Made by a program: the position numbers and the translations under genes
The notes under the pieces: model-generated
Seen by the model: the letters and a program-made list of their open reading frames with translations, nothing else
What the model was told of the DNA's origin: nothing
Databases searched by the model: none
Assembly: GCA_035550595.1 (NCBI GenBank)
Contig: DASZOV010000120.1
Location: 1-32,145, forward strand
DNA: 32,145 nucleotides
Direction: 5' to 3'
DNA from: CALFMR01 sp035550595
Lineage (GTDB): Bacteria > Acidobacteriota > Vicinamibacteria > Vicinamibacterales > SCN-69-37
In this document: piece by piece, positions 14,992 to 23,316 of the stretch
How the letters are laid out: each line of letters begins with the position of its first letter
Numbering within the stretch: position 1 is the first letter of the stretch

Positions 14992-17445
14992 ATGGTACAT
15001 CACGTCGTGAATTCACGCAAGGCATGCTGGCCTCGGGCCGCGTGTGTCGTTTCGCTGTTGGTCCTCGGGCTCTTCCTCGATGCGAGCGATGCGAGGGCGG
15101 CGCCCCCGCAGTCGCCCGATGCCGCGTGCGTCGTGCATGGGCGCGTGATCGATGTCACGGGGCAGCCGCTCGTCGGCGTCACCGTGTCTGTTCCGCCGGA
15201 CACGGTGGTCGTCACCGATCAGGACGGCCACTATTGCCTCGCCAGTTCGGCGCCCCGTGTCGGACGGATCACCGTCACCGTGTCGCTCTCCGGTTTCCGA
15301 ACCGAGACGCGTGATCTCAACGTGCCCCCGGACGGCACCACGCTCGACGTCACGCTCCAGCCGGCCGTGTCCAGCGAAGTCGTTGTGACCGCAACCGGCG
15401 TGCCACGCCCGATCGAAGACATTGCGGTGCGGACCGAGGTCCTGCCCAGCGTCACCATCGCCAAGACCGCCGCGCGCACGTTTTCGGACGCGATTCAGTA
15501 CCAGACGGGGCTCCGCGTCGATGTCACGTGTCAGAACTGCAACGCTGGCCAAGTGCAGATGCTCGGCCTCGAACAGCGGTACACGAGCATTCTCGTGGAC
15601 GGGCATCCCGTGCTCAGCGGCCTGGCCAGCATCTACGGCATCGATCAGATTCCGACCGCGCTCATCGATCACATCGAAGTGGTCAAAGGCGGTGGCTCCG
15701 CGCTCTACGGGCCTGGAGCCGTGGCCGGCGCCATCAACATCATCTCGAAGGATCCCGTCACGACCGGCGGTTCACTGGAGCTGAACTACGAGCACATCAA
15801 CCGTCAGGAGCACGGCTACGACGTGCCTCCGGTCGGCAATGCCGTGCTCAATTTCGCCAATCACACGCAGACATTCGGGGCGACGGTCTATGGGGTGCGC
15901 GGATACGTCTCCCCGACCGATCCGGACCATGACGGCTTCACCGAGGTCTCGAAGCGTGACCTGTGGACCGGCGGCACGCGCCTCGTCTACAAGCCGACCG
16001 AACATGCCACACTCCGTGCCGACTATTCCGCCAGCGTCGAGGATCGACGGGGCGGCAGCGATGACCTGACGGTCTCGCCGAGCGAGTCCGCGATTGCGGA
16101 GTGGATCCACAGCCTCCACCACGTGGCCTCCGTCACGTTCGACCAGACCGTGTCACCGCGGCTCGACTACAGCACCTCGCTGACGTTTTCCAGAGCCGCG
16201 CGCGACTACTACTACGGCGGCACCGGCGCGTACGGCAGTCCGAACCCCGTCAGTCCCTTCTTCTCTCCAGACGCCCATCCCGATCTCGGCTACGGCGACA
16301 CGGGCGATAACCTCTACCTCGTCAACTCGGCGGTGAATCTTCGACCGGCCCACGGCCATATCGTCACGCTGGGGGTGGCCTATCGTAACGAACACATCGT
16401 CAACACGCAGAATGCGCTCGCCACCGGCCTCGAGGGCACAACCGTGGAACCGGCGCCGCTGCGTTATGTCTATGGAGACGTCGGCGTGCTCGCGCAACAT
16501 GACTGGACGTTCTCATCGCGGTGGAACGTCGTGTACGGGATGCGGATCGACAAGCACGACCTGATCGACCATCCCATCGTGTCTCCGCGTCTGGCCATCA
16601 AATATGCGCCGACCACCGCCTTCCGTCTGCGTGGCTCGATGAGCACGGGCTTCATCGCGCCCGAGCTCTACGATGAGGACTTCGACAGTCCGCTGGCCGG
16701 CGACCAGGTCCGGCGGATCGCCATTGCGTCGGCCCTGAAACCAGAAAAATCGCTGGGGTTCTCGCTGGCGCCGGAATGGGAGATCCAGAGCGGGCTCCGG
16801 TTGGAAGGCAATCTGTTCTACACGCGGCTGACCGACACCTTCCGCGAGACACAAACCGACGATCCGCAGACGGCCAGCATCCTCGAGATCACGAAAGTCA
16901 ATTCCGGCCGGTCCGGTATCTACGGGGCCGAACTGAATCTTGATCTGGACTTCGAGGCCGTGCAGATCGACCTCGGGTACGTCGAGCAACGTGCGCGATA
17001 CCAGACCGCTCAAGTCGTGGCCGGCCCTGACGTGTTCGACCCGGCGGTGCCGGAAGACAATCAGATCTACAGTCGCGACATTCCGCGCAGCCCGCAACGC
17101 TACGGCGTCGCGAAGGTGACCGCGGATGCGCCGTGGTTCGAAGCGTTCGCCGCCGGCAAATTCACAGGGCCGATGGACGTGCCGCACCTGGTCAGCGACG
17201 AGACGACGGGCGACCTGGTCCGCAACGACCTTACGCGTTCTCCCTATTTCTTCGACATGGATCTGGGCCTGTCGAAGAAGTGGATCGTGTCGCATGCGAG
17301 ACTGCTCACGGCGTCGGCGGGCATCCGTAACGTCTTGAATGCCTACCAGCACGACTTCGATCGGGGCGCGTACCGCGATTCGAACTACATTTACGGTCCG
17401 CGCATGCCGCGCAACTTCTACGTGGGATTGAAGTGCGAGTTCTGA
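14992..17445 (+). CDS. TonB-dependent outer-membrane receptor, probably metal uptake
   Basis: From ATG 14992 the protein is 817 residues; ATG 14983 and GTG 15007 are alternatives. A signal peptide (VVSLLVLGLFLDASDARA) precedes a carboxypeptidase-regulatory-like domain at about residues 45-120, a TonB-box-like EVVVTATG near 131, a plug domain and a 22-strand-type barrel ending in the usual Phe. The plug has CQNC at about 181-184, then VDGHPVLSGLASIYGIDQIP and VVKGGGSALYGPGAVAGAIN. Its promoter carries an MntR-like operator and it is followed by TlpA and MntR genes, so manganese or a related metal is the likely cargo, in the manner of the outer-membrane Mn transporter MnoT. The substrate is inferred from context only. 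Confidence 0.85.
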   Translation: MVHHVVNSRKACWPRAACVVSLLVLGLFLDASDARAAPPQSPDAACVVHGRVIDVTGQPLVGVTVSVPPDTVVVTDQDGHYCLASSAPRVGRITVTVSLSGFRTETRDLNVPPDGTTLDVTLQPAVSSEVVVTATGVPRPIEDIAVRTEVLPSVTIAKTAARTFSDAIQYQTGLRVDVTCQNCNAGQVQMLGLEQRYTSILVDGHPVLSGLASIYGIDQIPTALIDHIEVVKGGGSALYGPGAVAGAINIISKDPVTTGGSLELNYEHINRQEHGYDVPPVGNAVLNFANHTQTFGATVYGVRGYVSPTDPDHDGFTEVSKRDLWTGGTRLVYKPTEHATLRADYSASVEDRRGGSDDLTVSPSESAIAEWIHSLHHVASVTFDQTVSPRLDYSTSLTFSRAARDYYYGGTGAYGSPNPVSPFFSPDAHPDLGYGDTGDNLYLVNSAVNLRPAHGHIVTLGVAYRNEHIVNTQNALATGLEGTTVEPAPLRYVYGDVGVLAQHDWTFSSRWNVVYGMRIDKHDLIDHPIVSPRLAIKYAPTTAFRLRGSMSTGFIAPELYDEDFDSPLAGDQVRRIAIASALKPEKSLGFSLAPEWEIQSGLRLEGNLFYTRLTDTFRETQTDDPQTASILEITKVNSGRSGIYGAELNLDLDFEAVQIDLGYVEQRARYQTAQVVAGPDVFDPAVPEDNQIYSRDIPRSPQRYGVAKVTADAPWFEAFAAGKFTGPMDVPHLVSDETTGDLVRNDLTRSPYFFDMDLGLSKKWIVSHARLLTASAGIRNVLNAYQHDFDRGAYRDSNYIYGPRMPRNFYVGLKCEF

Positions 17446-17469
17446 GAGGCGCGGGCCTGGAGGATTGAC

Positions 17470-18030
17470 ATGACGCGCATGCGGGCGGCGTTCGTCCTTG
17501 CTGGCATCGTGGTGGGGCTGACGGTGTTCAGTCGGTCTGCGGTGGTCGCGGGCGCGGCACGGCCATCCATGGTGCATCAGCAGGTTCCCGACATCAGACT
17601 CGGGACCCTGAATGGGGGGTCATGGCAGATGAGCCAGCAGCGCGGCAAGGTCGTACTGCTGGATTTCTGGGCCGTGTACTGCGCGCCGTGCCGGGCCATG
17701 GAGCCGCGTCTGAAAGCGTTGCGGAAGGAGTGGGTGGGACGAGCGAACTTCGTGATCGTAGGCGTACCGGTGGACGATGACGTGAACCGCGTGCGCCGCC
17801 ACGTGGAGCGCTCCGGCATGAACTGGCCACAGCTCGTGCTGCCCGACGATGGAGCCATGGTCGCGCTGGTCGGACCGCTGGGCGTCCAGGAGATGGCTAC
17901 GCCAACGCTCTGGGTCGTTGACGGAGAAGGACGGCTGGCCGGGTCCTTCCATGACTTGGAGGCCGCCGTGGTGCTGGCCAAGAGGCTGCTGAACACTCAC
18001 GAACCGCACGGCGCCAACAGGACTCGATGA
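17470..18030 (+). CDS. TlpA-like exported thioredoxin
   Basis: The protein of 186 residues starts at ATG 17470 after a GGAGG, 24 bases beyond the TonB-receptor stop, so the two are probably one operon. The N-terminus (FVLAGIVVGLTVFSRSAVVAGAA) is a signal peptide or membrane anchor. The redoxin domain has VVLLDFWAVYCAPCRAMEP with the CxxC (CAPC) near residues 71-74 and the cis-Pro motif MATPTLWVV. It should act as a periplasmic thiol reductase. The receptor's plug contains CQNC, so the receptor is a possible client; this link is inference. Confidence 0.88.
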   Translation: MTRMRAAFVLAGIVVGLTVFSRSAVVAGAARPSMVHQQVPDIRLGTLNGGSWQMSQQRGKVVLLDFWAVYCAPCRAMEPRLKALRKEWVGRANFVIVGVPVDDDVNRVRRHVERSGMNWPQLVLPDDGAMVALVGPLGVQEMATPTLWVVDGEGRLAGSFHDLEAAVVLAKRLLNTHEPHGANRTR

Positions 18031-18057
18031 TCCACTTGCCAGGGACGGCGGTGTCTG

Positions 18058-18525
18058 GTGAAGATGACACCTATGTCACGTCGCCCTACGTCCAGCCCTC
18101 CGCTCAATCGCACGCCAGTGCCGGCCCATTCTGCGCGCATACGGCGCGACCACGCCACGGAACGCGCGCAGGACTATGTCGAGATCATCGCGGCGCTCAT
18201 CGCGAAGACCGGGGAGGCTCGGCTCACAGATGTCGCGCGGGCGCTCGGCGTCACGCACGTGACGGTGAACCGGACGATCCAGCGTCTGCATCGCCACGGG
18301 CTGGTCACGACCGAGCCGTACCGATCAATCTTCCTGACCCCAGCTGGACGACGACTGGCCAACGAGTCTCGCCGTCGACACGACATCGTCGTGCGACTCC
18401 TCCAGGCTCTGGACGTGCCAGCCGACATCGCGGAAGCGGACGCCGAGGGGATCGAGCACCATGTCAGCCGTGAGACGCTCGCGGCGTTCGTGCGATTCCT
18501 GCGATCTCGAAACGCGTCGAAATGA
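18058..18525 (+). CDS. mntR: Manganese-responsive repressor MntR (DtxR family)
   Basis: The longest frame starts at GTG 18058; ATG 18064 or ATG 18073 (beginning MSRRP, like the E. coli protein) are equally possible, giving 150-155 residues. A winged helix (ARLTDVARALGVTHVTVNRTIQRLHRHGLVTTEP, in two parts) is followed by the metal-binding dimerisation region: NESRRRHDIVVRLLQALDVP and DAEGIEHHVSRETL, very close to E. coli MntR and with its Glu and His ligands. With Mn(II) bound, such proteins repress uptake genes by covering their promoters. It is third in line after the TonB receptor and TlpA, and the palindrome at 14964-14981 is its likely target, which would make the group self-regulating. 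Confidence 0.88.
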   Translation: MKMTPMSRRPTSSPPLNRTPVPAHSARIRRDHATERAQDYVEIIAALIAKTGEARLTDVARALGVTHVTVNRTIQRLHRHGLVTTEPYRSIFLTPAGRRLANESRRRHDIVVRLLQALDVPADIAEADAEGIEHHVSRETLAAFVRFLRSRNASK

Positions 18526-18586
18526 TCGGTGCGTGAGGGCGTTCGATGGTCGCCTCGACTGCGACGCGACGTCTCGATCCCGTGCG

Positions 18587-19381
18587 CTATGGAGCGGGCT
18601 CGAGAGCGCTGAGGATCGTCGACGCGGCGCTCCGGATGCGATCGAGCGATGACAGCAGGCCGTCGCGATCGCCACGATACAGGTGGATGTAGTCCCTCGC
18701 GGCATCGCCAACGTGCAGGCCGACGGCTTCACCGACGACGAACGCCACGGCCTCGGCTTCAAGCTCGCGCGTGTCGCGCGACACGGGGCGGTCGGCGCTG
18801 TGGTGCAGCGACTCGTGCGCGAACTCGTGGACGAGGACGACGAACTCCTCGGCCGGCGCGAGTCCTTTCACGATCTGAATGCGGCCACCACACGACATGC
18901 CGAGCGCGCCGTCGAGCGTGTCGGCGTCTTCGATCACGATTCCGCGCGCTTCGATGGTGCGTCGGAGAGCTGAGGTTCGCGCACCCGGATCGCCGGACGC
19001 TGTTGCGACCTCGGGCAGCGGCTCGCCATCGGTCTGAGCGACATCGAACACATACGCGGCGCGGAATCCCGTGACGTGCTTCTCGTTGCCGTCAGCGTCG
19101 GCCTCGGTCGCGCGGTGAACCACAATCGGCGCGAGACTCACGATGCCCTTCTCGCCCTTGCGGACGAACCGATTCAGCGAACGCCAGGCGTGGAAGCCGG
19201 CAACGCGCGTGGCGTCCGGCCGCTGCGAGGCGATGAGGCAGACGTTGTGAAAGCTGTAGCGATGGAACCGCGCCATCGTCTTCAACAGCGCGGTGAGCTG
19301 ATCGCTTTGGCCGGCGTCGAGCAGGACGCCCAGGCGGTCGAGAGCGTCGGTCGTGAGTTGCTTGAGAGTGTCGGAATTCAT
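18587..19381 (-). CDS. ardC: ArdC-like antirestriction protein with zincin metallopeptidase domain
   Basis: From ATG 19381 the protein is 264 residues. The first ~120 residues are the ArdC N-terminal single-stranded-DNA-binding domain (FHRYSFHNVCLIASQRPDA, then GFHAWRSLNRFVRKGEKGI). The C-terminal domain carries HEFAHESLHH, the HExxH zinc site, with the third ligand region RELEAEAVAFVV. ArdC of conjugative plasmids shields incoming single-stranded DNA from restriction; no other conjugation genes are in this window, so it may be a relic of a mobile element or have been adopted by the island. A GTG at 19423 would add 14 residues but lies in a hairpin loop. Translation is probably controlled by the upstream hairpin that holds its ribosome binding site. 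Confidence 0.85.
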   Translation of the reverse strand: MNSDTLKQLTTDALDRLGVLLDAGQSDQLTALLKTMARFHRYSFHNVCLIASQRPDATRVAGFHAWRSLNRFVRKGEKGIVSLAPIVVHRATEADADGNEKHVTGFRAAYVFDVAQTDGEPLPEVATASGDPGARTSALRRTIEARGIVIEDADTLDGALGMSCGGRIQIVKGLAPAEEFVVLVHEFAHESLHHSADRPVSRDTRELEAEAVAFVVGEAVGLHVGDAARDYIHLYRGDRDGLLSSLDRIRSAASTILSALEPAP

Positions 19382-19382
19382 G

Positions 19383-19460
19383 ATGTGTCCTCCATGCGGA
19401 CGGGCTGTCCGCGGTTCCTTCACGACCGGAGGAACCCGGCAGCCCGTCTGGAGGGCACAT
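19383..19460 (-). promoter_or_regulatory. Long imperfect hairpin masking the ardC ribosome binding site
   Basis: Four paired blocks build a 78-base hairpin. Outer arms ATGTGTCCTCCA (19383-19394) and TGGAGGGCACAT (19449-19460) match at 11 of 12 bases. Then come GACGGGCTG (19399-19407) with CAGCCCGTC (19440-19448), CCG (19409-19411) with CGG (19437-19439), and GGTTCCT (19413-19419) with AGGAACC (19430-19436), closing a 10-base loop. About 30 base pairs form in all, with a 4-base bulge. In the ardC mRNA the outer stem pairs the Shine-Dalgarno GGAGG with CCUCC. It may block translation, or act as a promoter in single-stranded DNA, as known for leading-region genes of conjugative plasmids. Confidence 0.7.
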
Positions 19461-19502
19461 TAACGACGAGACGTGAGGCGCGGCACCGTCATCGCCTGGC
19501 GT

Positions 19503-19523
19503 GCCAGCCGCTCTCAGGCTGGC
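19503..19523 (-). terminator. Hairpin after the second Argonaute remnant
   Basis: GCCAGCC (19503-19509) and GGCTGGC (19517-19523) are perfect arms with a 7-base loop, about 80 bases beyond the end of the Argonaute remnant. No U-tract follows on the minus strand, so this is a weak terminator candidate. Confidence 0.3.
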
Positions 19524-19601
19524 GCGAAGCGAAGCGGCCGGTCAACAAGGGCGCAACGAGGCACGAACAATGTCGATCAACTTGGGCGACGCAGCCGACA
19601 G

Positions 19602-20735
19602 CTACATGAAGAAACGGAAAGTCGGCTGAACCTTCCCTCCGCCGGCTACGCATTTCAGGATGTCGCCGACGCGGCGGGCGGCGCGGACCGTTATGGGCTC
19701 GCCGCCGTCGAACTGCGTGTTGTTCCAGTTTAATTTGGAGAGCGAGAGCATCTCGCGCGCGAGCTGCTCGACCGGCGTTTCCGCACGGTAGGCCATGAAT
19801 TCGAGCGCGCGCGTGACATACATACCAGGGTAGGTCTCGAAGAAGTTCACGCTGCCTTTCAGGTACAGAAGCCCGTTTCCCGACTGGAACTGAAGGAACG
19901 TGCCGCGCAATGGCGGGTACGTTCCCTCGCGGAAGAGGCGCGTTAGCGCCGCACCGTGAGCAGCTCGACGTTGTCAATCGCGTGCTCCTGCGCGGCTGCA
20001 TCGAACCCTCGCGCCTCCTCGTCGAGCACGCGCGATGTCTCGTGAAACTACAACGCGCGCAGGGCTGGTACGGTGCTCCTGACGATAGATCTGGATGGCC
20101 TTCTTCAGGAGCGCATGAGCGTCGGCCTCCGAGAGGTGCGGCGTCTGGTCGTCCTTATCGAGCTGGGCCTGCGCGCCCTTCACGATCACGCCGTCGCCGC
20201 GTTCGTTGAACACCTGCGCGACGCTTGTGAGCAGAAGGCTCTTATCCAGCGTGCGATAGAAGCTGATGCCGACGAAACACCTCATGAGTTCGGCGGCGTT
20301 GCGCAGCGGCCGCCAGGGGATGCCACCCGCTTTGTAGTACATCGCCGTGTGGATATTCCACGCGCGCGTGGCTTTGTCCTGGAGCAGCAGGGACAGCGTC
20401 TTCTTGCCGCGCTTCCGTGGCGGCTGCTTGCCGGCGTAAGTCTTCGGCCACACCATCTGGAACGGACACACGCATCGCCTCGGCCTTCAGCAAATCGTGA
20501 AAGCTGATCGTCGGGCCGCGGTGCGCGTCGGCAGGCTCGGCGCTTTCGTCGATCTCCTGCTCATCCGCATCAACCGGGCTGCGCCGCTCGTCGACGGCCG
20601 CGAGCAAATCATGGGGCGGCACGCAGACGAGCACCATCGGGCCGCCCTGCTGCACAAGTTCCTCGGCGCGGTCGACGAACATCGCGACCGACTGCCTCAT
20701 GCCCTTCGAGGGGACGCAAAGAGAGCGATACGAGC
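19602..20735 (-). pseudogene. Second prokaryotic Argonaute (MID-PIWI) with three frameshifts
   Basis: Four segments in changing frames assemble into one MID-PIWI protein. From 20700: FVDRAEELVQQGG, VLVCVPPHDLL and ISFHDLLKAEAM (MID). From about 20470: FQMVWPKTYAGK, YYKAGGIPWRP, CFVGISFYRT (PIWI, first catalytic Asp replaced by Ser). From about 20044 to 19943, in a third frame: HETSRVLDEEARGFDAAA. From about 19946: LFREGTYPPLRGTF, FFETYPGMYVTRALEF, LSLSKLNWNNTQFDGGEPIT. Breaks lie near 20463-20472 (GTGTGT), 20045-20048 (TTT) and 19946-19949; the last two cancel in frame but leave stops between. No N-terminal, PAZ or APAZ part and no partner effector are found. It is distinct from the pAgo at 1-998. 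Confidence 0.85.
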
Positions 20736-20942
20736 TTACGCGCCGGGGCGAACGGGAATGTCGCGGCTGAATCTGAAGGGGGCCGTGTTCGCGCAGCTGT
20801 AGATGTAGACGGTGACGTCGGCGGCTTCGCTATTGGCGACGAGCGTGCCGTCGGGAGTGCGCACGCGAACACAGCGCATCGGCTTGCCACAGTGCGGGCA
20901 ATTGAGCGGCAGATTTGCAAGATGGGCGACGGTCTCTATCAC
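20736..20942 (-). CDS. Small CxxC protein, hypothetical
   Basis: This 68-residue frame (GTG 20942) has CPHCGKPMRCVRVR at about residues 15-28, a zinc-ribbon-like half-site, and a single later Cys (YSCANT), so a complete four-Cys site is not evident. Short proteins of this shape are common in soil bacteria without known function. It lies directly upstream of the Argonaute remnant in the same direction and may have replaced the lost N-terminal part of that gene. There is no clear ribosome binding site. Confidence 0.5.
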   Translation of the reverse strand: MIETVAHLANLPLNCPHCGKPMRCVRVRTPDGTLVANSEAADVTVYIYSCANTAPFRFSRDIPVRPGA

Positions 20943-21113
20943 GCTTGTGCGGAGTCAATATCGTCGCGCGAGTAATGAGCGAGAAAGCGGAGCACCTCGC
21001 GCGAGACTCCCCCTTTCTCATCGATCGCTTACCCGAAGGGCCGAGACCCCTGCCGCCGGTTCGGTGAGACGTGTTATGGATTCGTCGTCTGCACGGGCGA
21101 GTAGAGCGCGGTC

Positions 21114-21131
21114 CTCCGGCGCGAGCCGGAG
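21114..21131 (-). terminator. Tetraloop hairpin after the Qat operon
   Basis: CTCCGGC (21114-21120), GCGA, GCCGGAG (21125-21131) form a perfect 7-base stem with a 4-base loop, 42 bases beyond the qatD stop. On the plus strand the loop is of GNRA type. There is no U-tract on the minus strand. The remainder of 20943-21172 holds nothing I recognise. Confidence 0.4.
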
Positions 21132-21172
21132 AATTCGCCGAAAATGTCTTCTGACGAAGTGGTTTCCGGCAT

Positions 21173-21955
21173 CTAGGTCCGGATTGCAGGGATACTGATT
21201 CCGGCAAAGGCCAGCACACGTTCGGCGTTCGCCTGGATCGTTTGTTTCATGACGTCAGGCGATACGCCGCGCACCTGCGCAAGACGGGCAGCGGTATCAG
21301 GAACGTCTCGCGGTTCGCTCTTTCTGTTGTCAATTTCCGTAAACGGTGCGTCCGTTTCGGTCAGAAGGCGTTCCGTGGGCAGGCTTCTGACGAGCGCGGT
21401 TCCGCTGTCAGTCGCGAGCATGCGCTGATTGATCGAAAAATAACAGCCGCGGCTTGCGGCCTCAGTGGCCACGCGTACACTGTCAGAGAACCAGTGCAGG
21501 ATCGGCAGGACACGTTCCGGCGTCGTGTGCCTGGCCAGAGACGCGATCACTTCGCGGGCCGCGCGCCGACTGTGAATGCTCAAGATCCGGCCGCCGAGTT
21601 TCTCGGCAGATTGAAGCGCTCTCGAAAACACCTGCTCCTGCGCAGTGAACGTATTCCGGTGCGGGGGGCTGCCATCCAGGCCGATCTCTCCCACAAATGG
21701 CGCGTCGGCCATGAGTTGTTCAACGAGCCCGATCTCCGCCTGCCGCTGGCCGGCCAGTTCCGGATGGAGGCCGATTGCAGCGAAGACAAACCGACTGTTG
21801 GCTGTCCAGCGCCTATTCTGCGTCCATGCTTTCGGCGTGGTGGTGACAGCGAGCGTAAATATTCGATTGCGCTCGCAGTCAGCGATCAGGGCCGCCGGAT
21901 CGGGAAAGAGATCGACGTGGCAGTGGAAGTCAAACCCGCGGGGCGCATTTGTCAT
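21173..21955 (-). CDS. qatD: QatD: TatD-family metal-dependent hydrolase of the Qat system
   Basis: The 260-residue protein shows the TatD metal site in order: FDFHCHVDLF (HxH) at the N-terminus, FVGEIGLDGS (Glu), LSIHSRRA (His), ILHWFSDS (His) and LLTETDAPF (Asp near the C-terminus). TatD proteins are metal-dependent nucleases. Here the gene is last in a four-gene operon, joined to qatC by an ATGA overlap. In Qat systems the TatD-like protein is one of four parts needed against phage; the chemistry of defence is not known. The gene appears intact with all ligands. Confidence 0.9.
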   Translation of the reverse strand: MTNAPRGFDFHCHVDLFPDPAALIADCERNRIFTLAVTTTPKAWTQNRRWTANSRFVFAAIGLHPELAGQRQAEIGLVEQLMADAPFVGEIGLDGSPPHRNTFTAQEQVFSRALQSAEKLGGRILSIHSRRAAREVIASLARHTTPERVLPILHWFSDSVRVATEAASRGCYFSINQRMLATDSGTALVRSLPTERLLTETDAPFTEIDNRKSEPRDVPDTAARLAQVRGVSPDVMKQTIQANAERVLAFAGISIPAIRT

Positions 21956-23316
21956 TCGGGACGTACCACGACCTTGCCGGTAACTGTGTCGACCTCCTCG
22001 ATGCCGCGCGTGAATACGTCGGCATAGGCGGCGACTTCGTCTGCGTCGTAATCGGACAAGGGACCGGATTTGTGAACGAGGATCTTGTCGAGACCAGGAC
22101 GACGCTTCAGCCGCCGCGCCATCATCTGGAACGAGCGGATGTGTTCGCCCTCAGCGGCCCTCGCATTCAGTGGCCGTGCGCGCAGGTCCGGGATGGTGTA
22201 GGTCGTCGGGTCCTTGCCGAAGGCTGACGCTATCGCCGAGCGCCTAATCAGGCACGGCACACAGAATCCGCAGTGGCCGAGGGGGATGCCGAGCCAGCGG
22301 GCTTTCGCGGGCGAGGAGCAGGAGATCGTATCGGCCGCGTGCTTGCGCACGATGTCCTGATTCCTGCACTCGGCAAGCATCTCGCCCTTCGTCTTGAACC
22401 GGTACGGGTTTTCGAGTCTGGCGGCGATGCCCAGCCCATCGAGAATTTCCTGCCACCGCGCCATGTAGAACGGGTGTGTCGTGCGCGTGCTCCACGCGCC
22501 GACACGCAGACGGTCGAGCGGAACATTGAGCGAGATGAGTCCGTTCTCGGGAACGTAAATGATGGAATCGCGGTTCAGGCCGCTCGCAGCGAGTGCTGCC
22601 AGCGCGAAGAACAGGAATGAGCGCCCGCGTGTGGTGAACTCCTCGCCCATCTCGTGCGCGAAGTCGTTCCTGTCGAACCTGACGTTGGCCCGAACGTGGC
22701 GGGGACGCATGTCACCGTACATCTTCGCGATGCGCTCCGCGCACCGCTCCTGGGAGCTCGTGCTCACGTCGCCGTAGTGGCTGACGAGAATCGGTCTTTC
22801 ATCGCCAGCGAACAGGTCGATTGCGCCGATGAAACTATCGAGCCCGCCTGAAAACAGGCAGACCGACGTGAACGGCGGTCGGATTAGCGTTCGGGGTATC
22901 TGGATCAGGGTCTTGTACTTCCGATCGCGCTCACGGAAGAACAGGCGCCAGTGATCGCCCGTGAGGAACTTCAGCGTGCGTTCGAGCAGCGGCGCGAGCG
23001 CCTCCCACTGGGTCACCTGTGCCACCGGCAGGTAGATGTCGATTTCACGGGTCCATCCGTCCTGCGCGTCCGCGGAGCGCGAGATGCGCGTGTCGGCTGC
23101 CGTGACTGTGGCTGCGAGGATTCCGAGATCGGCGGCGGTCTCGGAAGGGACGACACCGCGCTCGATCAACTGGTCGATGATCTGGCCGAGGCCGAATGCG
23201 AGGCGGCGGTAGCCGTCAACGAAGCGGATCTCCGTCGAGAGTGAATCCGCCTGAAGAACCTTCACCGGCGCCTTGTCAGCGGCGCCAAGCCGCGCGATGG
23301 TGCTGTGACGTTTCAT
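21952..23316 (-). CDS. qatC: QatC: QueC-like ATP-pyrophosphatase of the Qat system
   Basis: From ATG 23316, overlapping the qatB stop as ATGA, the protein is 454 residues, about twice the length of a housekeeping QueC. The N-terminal ~165 residues are extra and family-specific. The PP-loop is SVCLFSGGLDSFIGAIDLF at about residues 170-190. A Cys-rich zinc site near residue 365 (GHCGFCVPCLIRRSA, with an upstream SCSSP) resembles QueC, which makes 7-cyano-7-deazaguanine. The relationship suggests nucleobase or peptide-end chemistry, but the product in Qat is unknown. Its position between qatB and qatD is the canonical order. Confidence 0.92.
   Translation of the reverse strand: MKRHSTIARLGAADKAPVKVLQADSLSTEIRFVDGYRRLAFGLGQIIDQLIERGVVPSETAADLGILAATVTAADTRISRSADAQDGWTREIDIYLPVAQVTQWEALAPLLERTLKFLTGDHWRLFFRERDRKYKTLIQIPRTLIRPPFTSVCLFSGGLDSFIGAIDLFAGDERPILVSHYGDVSTSSQERCAERIAKMYGDMRPRHVRANVRFDRNDFAHEMGEEFTTRGRSFLFFALAALAASGLNRDSIIYVPENGLISLNVPLDRLRVGAWSTRTTHPFYMARWQEILDGLGIAARLENPYRFKTKGEMLAECRNQDIVRKHAADTISCSSPAKARWLGIPLGHCGFCVPCLIRRSAIASAFGKDPTTYTIPDLRARPLNARAAEGEHIRSFQMMARRLKRRPGLDKILVHKSGPLSDYDADEVAAYADVFTRGIEEVDTVTGKVVVRPE

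Noticed and set aside
16513..17577. A 354-codon open frame antisense to the TonB receptor
   Set aside because: Shadow of the barrel-coding strand; no start signal and no recognisable sequence.
18027..18473. An ATG overlapping the thioredoxin stop with a 148-codon frame
   Set aside because: The ATGA overlap is attractive, but the frame is out of phase with MntR and its product is Arg-rich noise.
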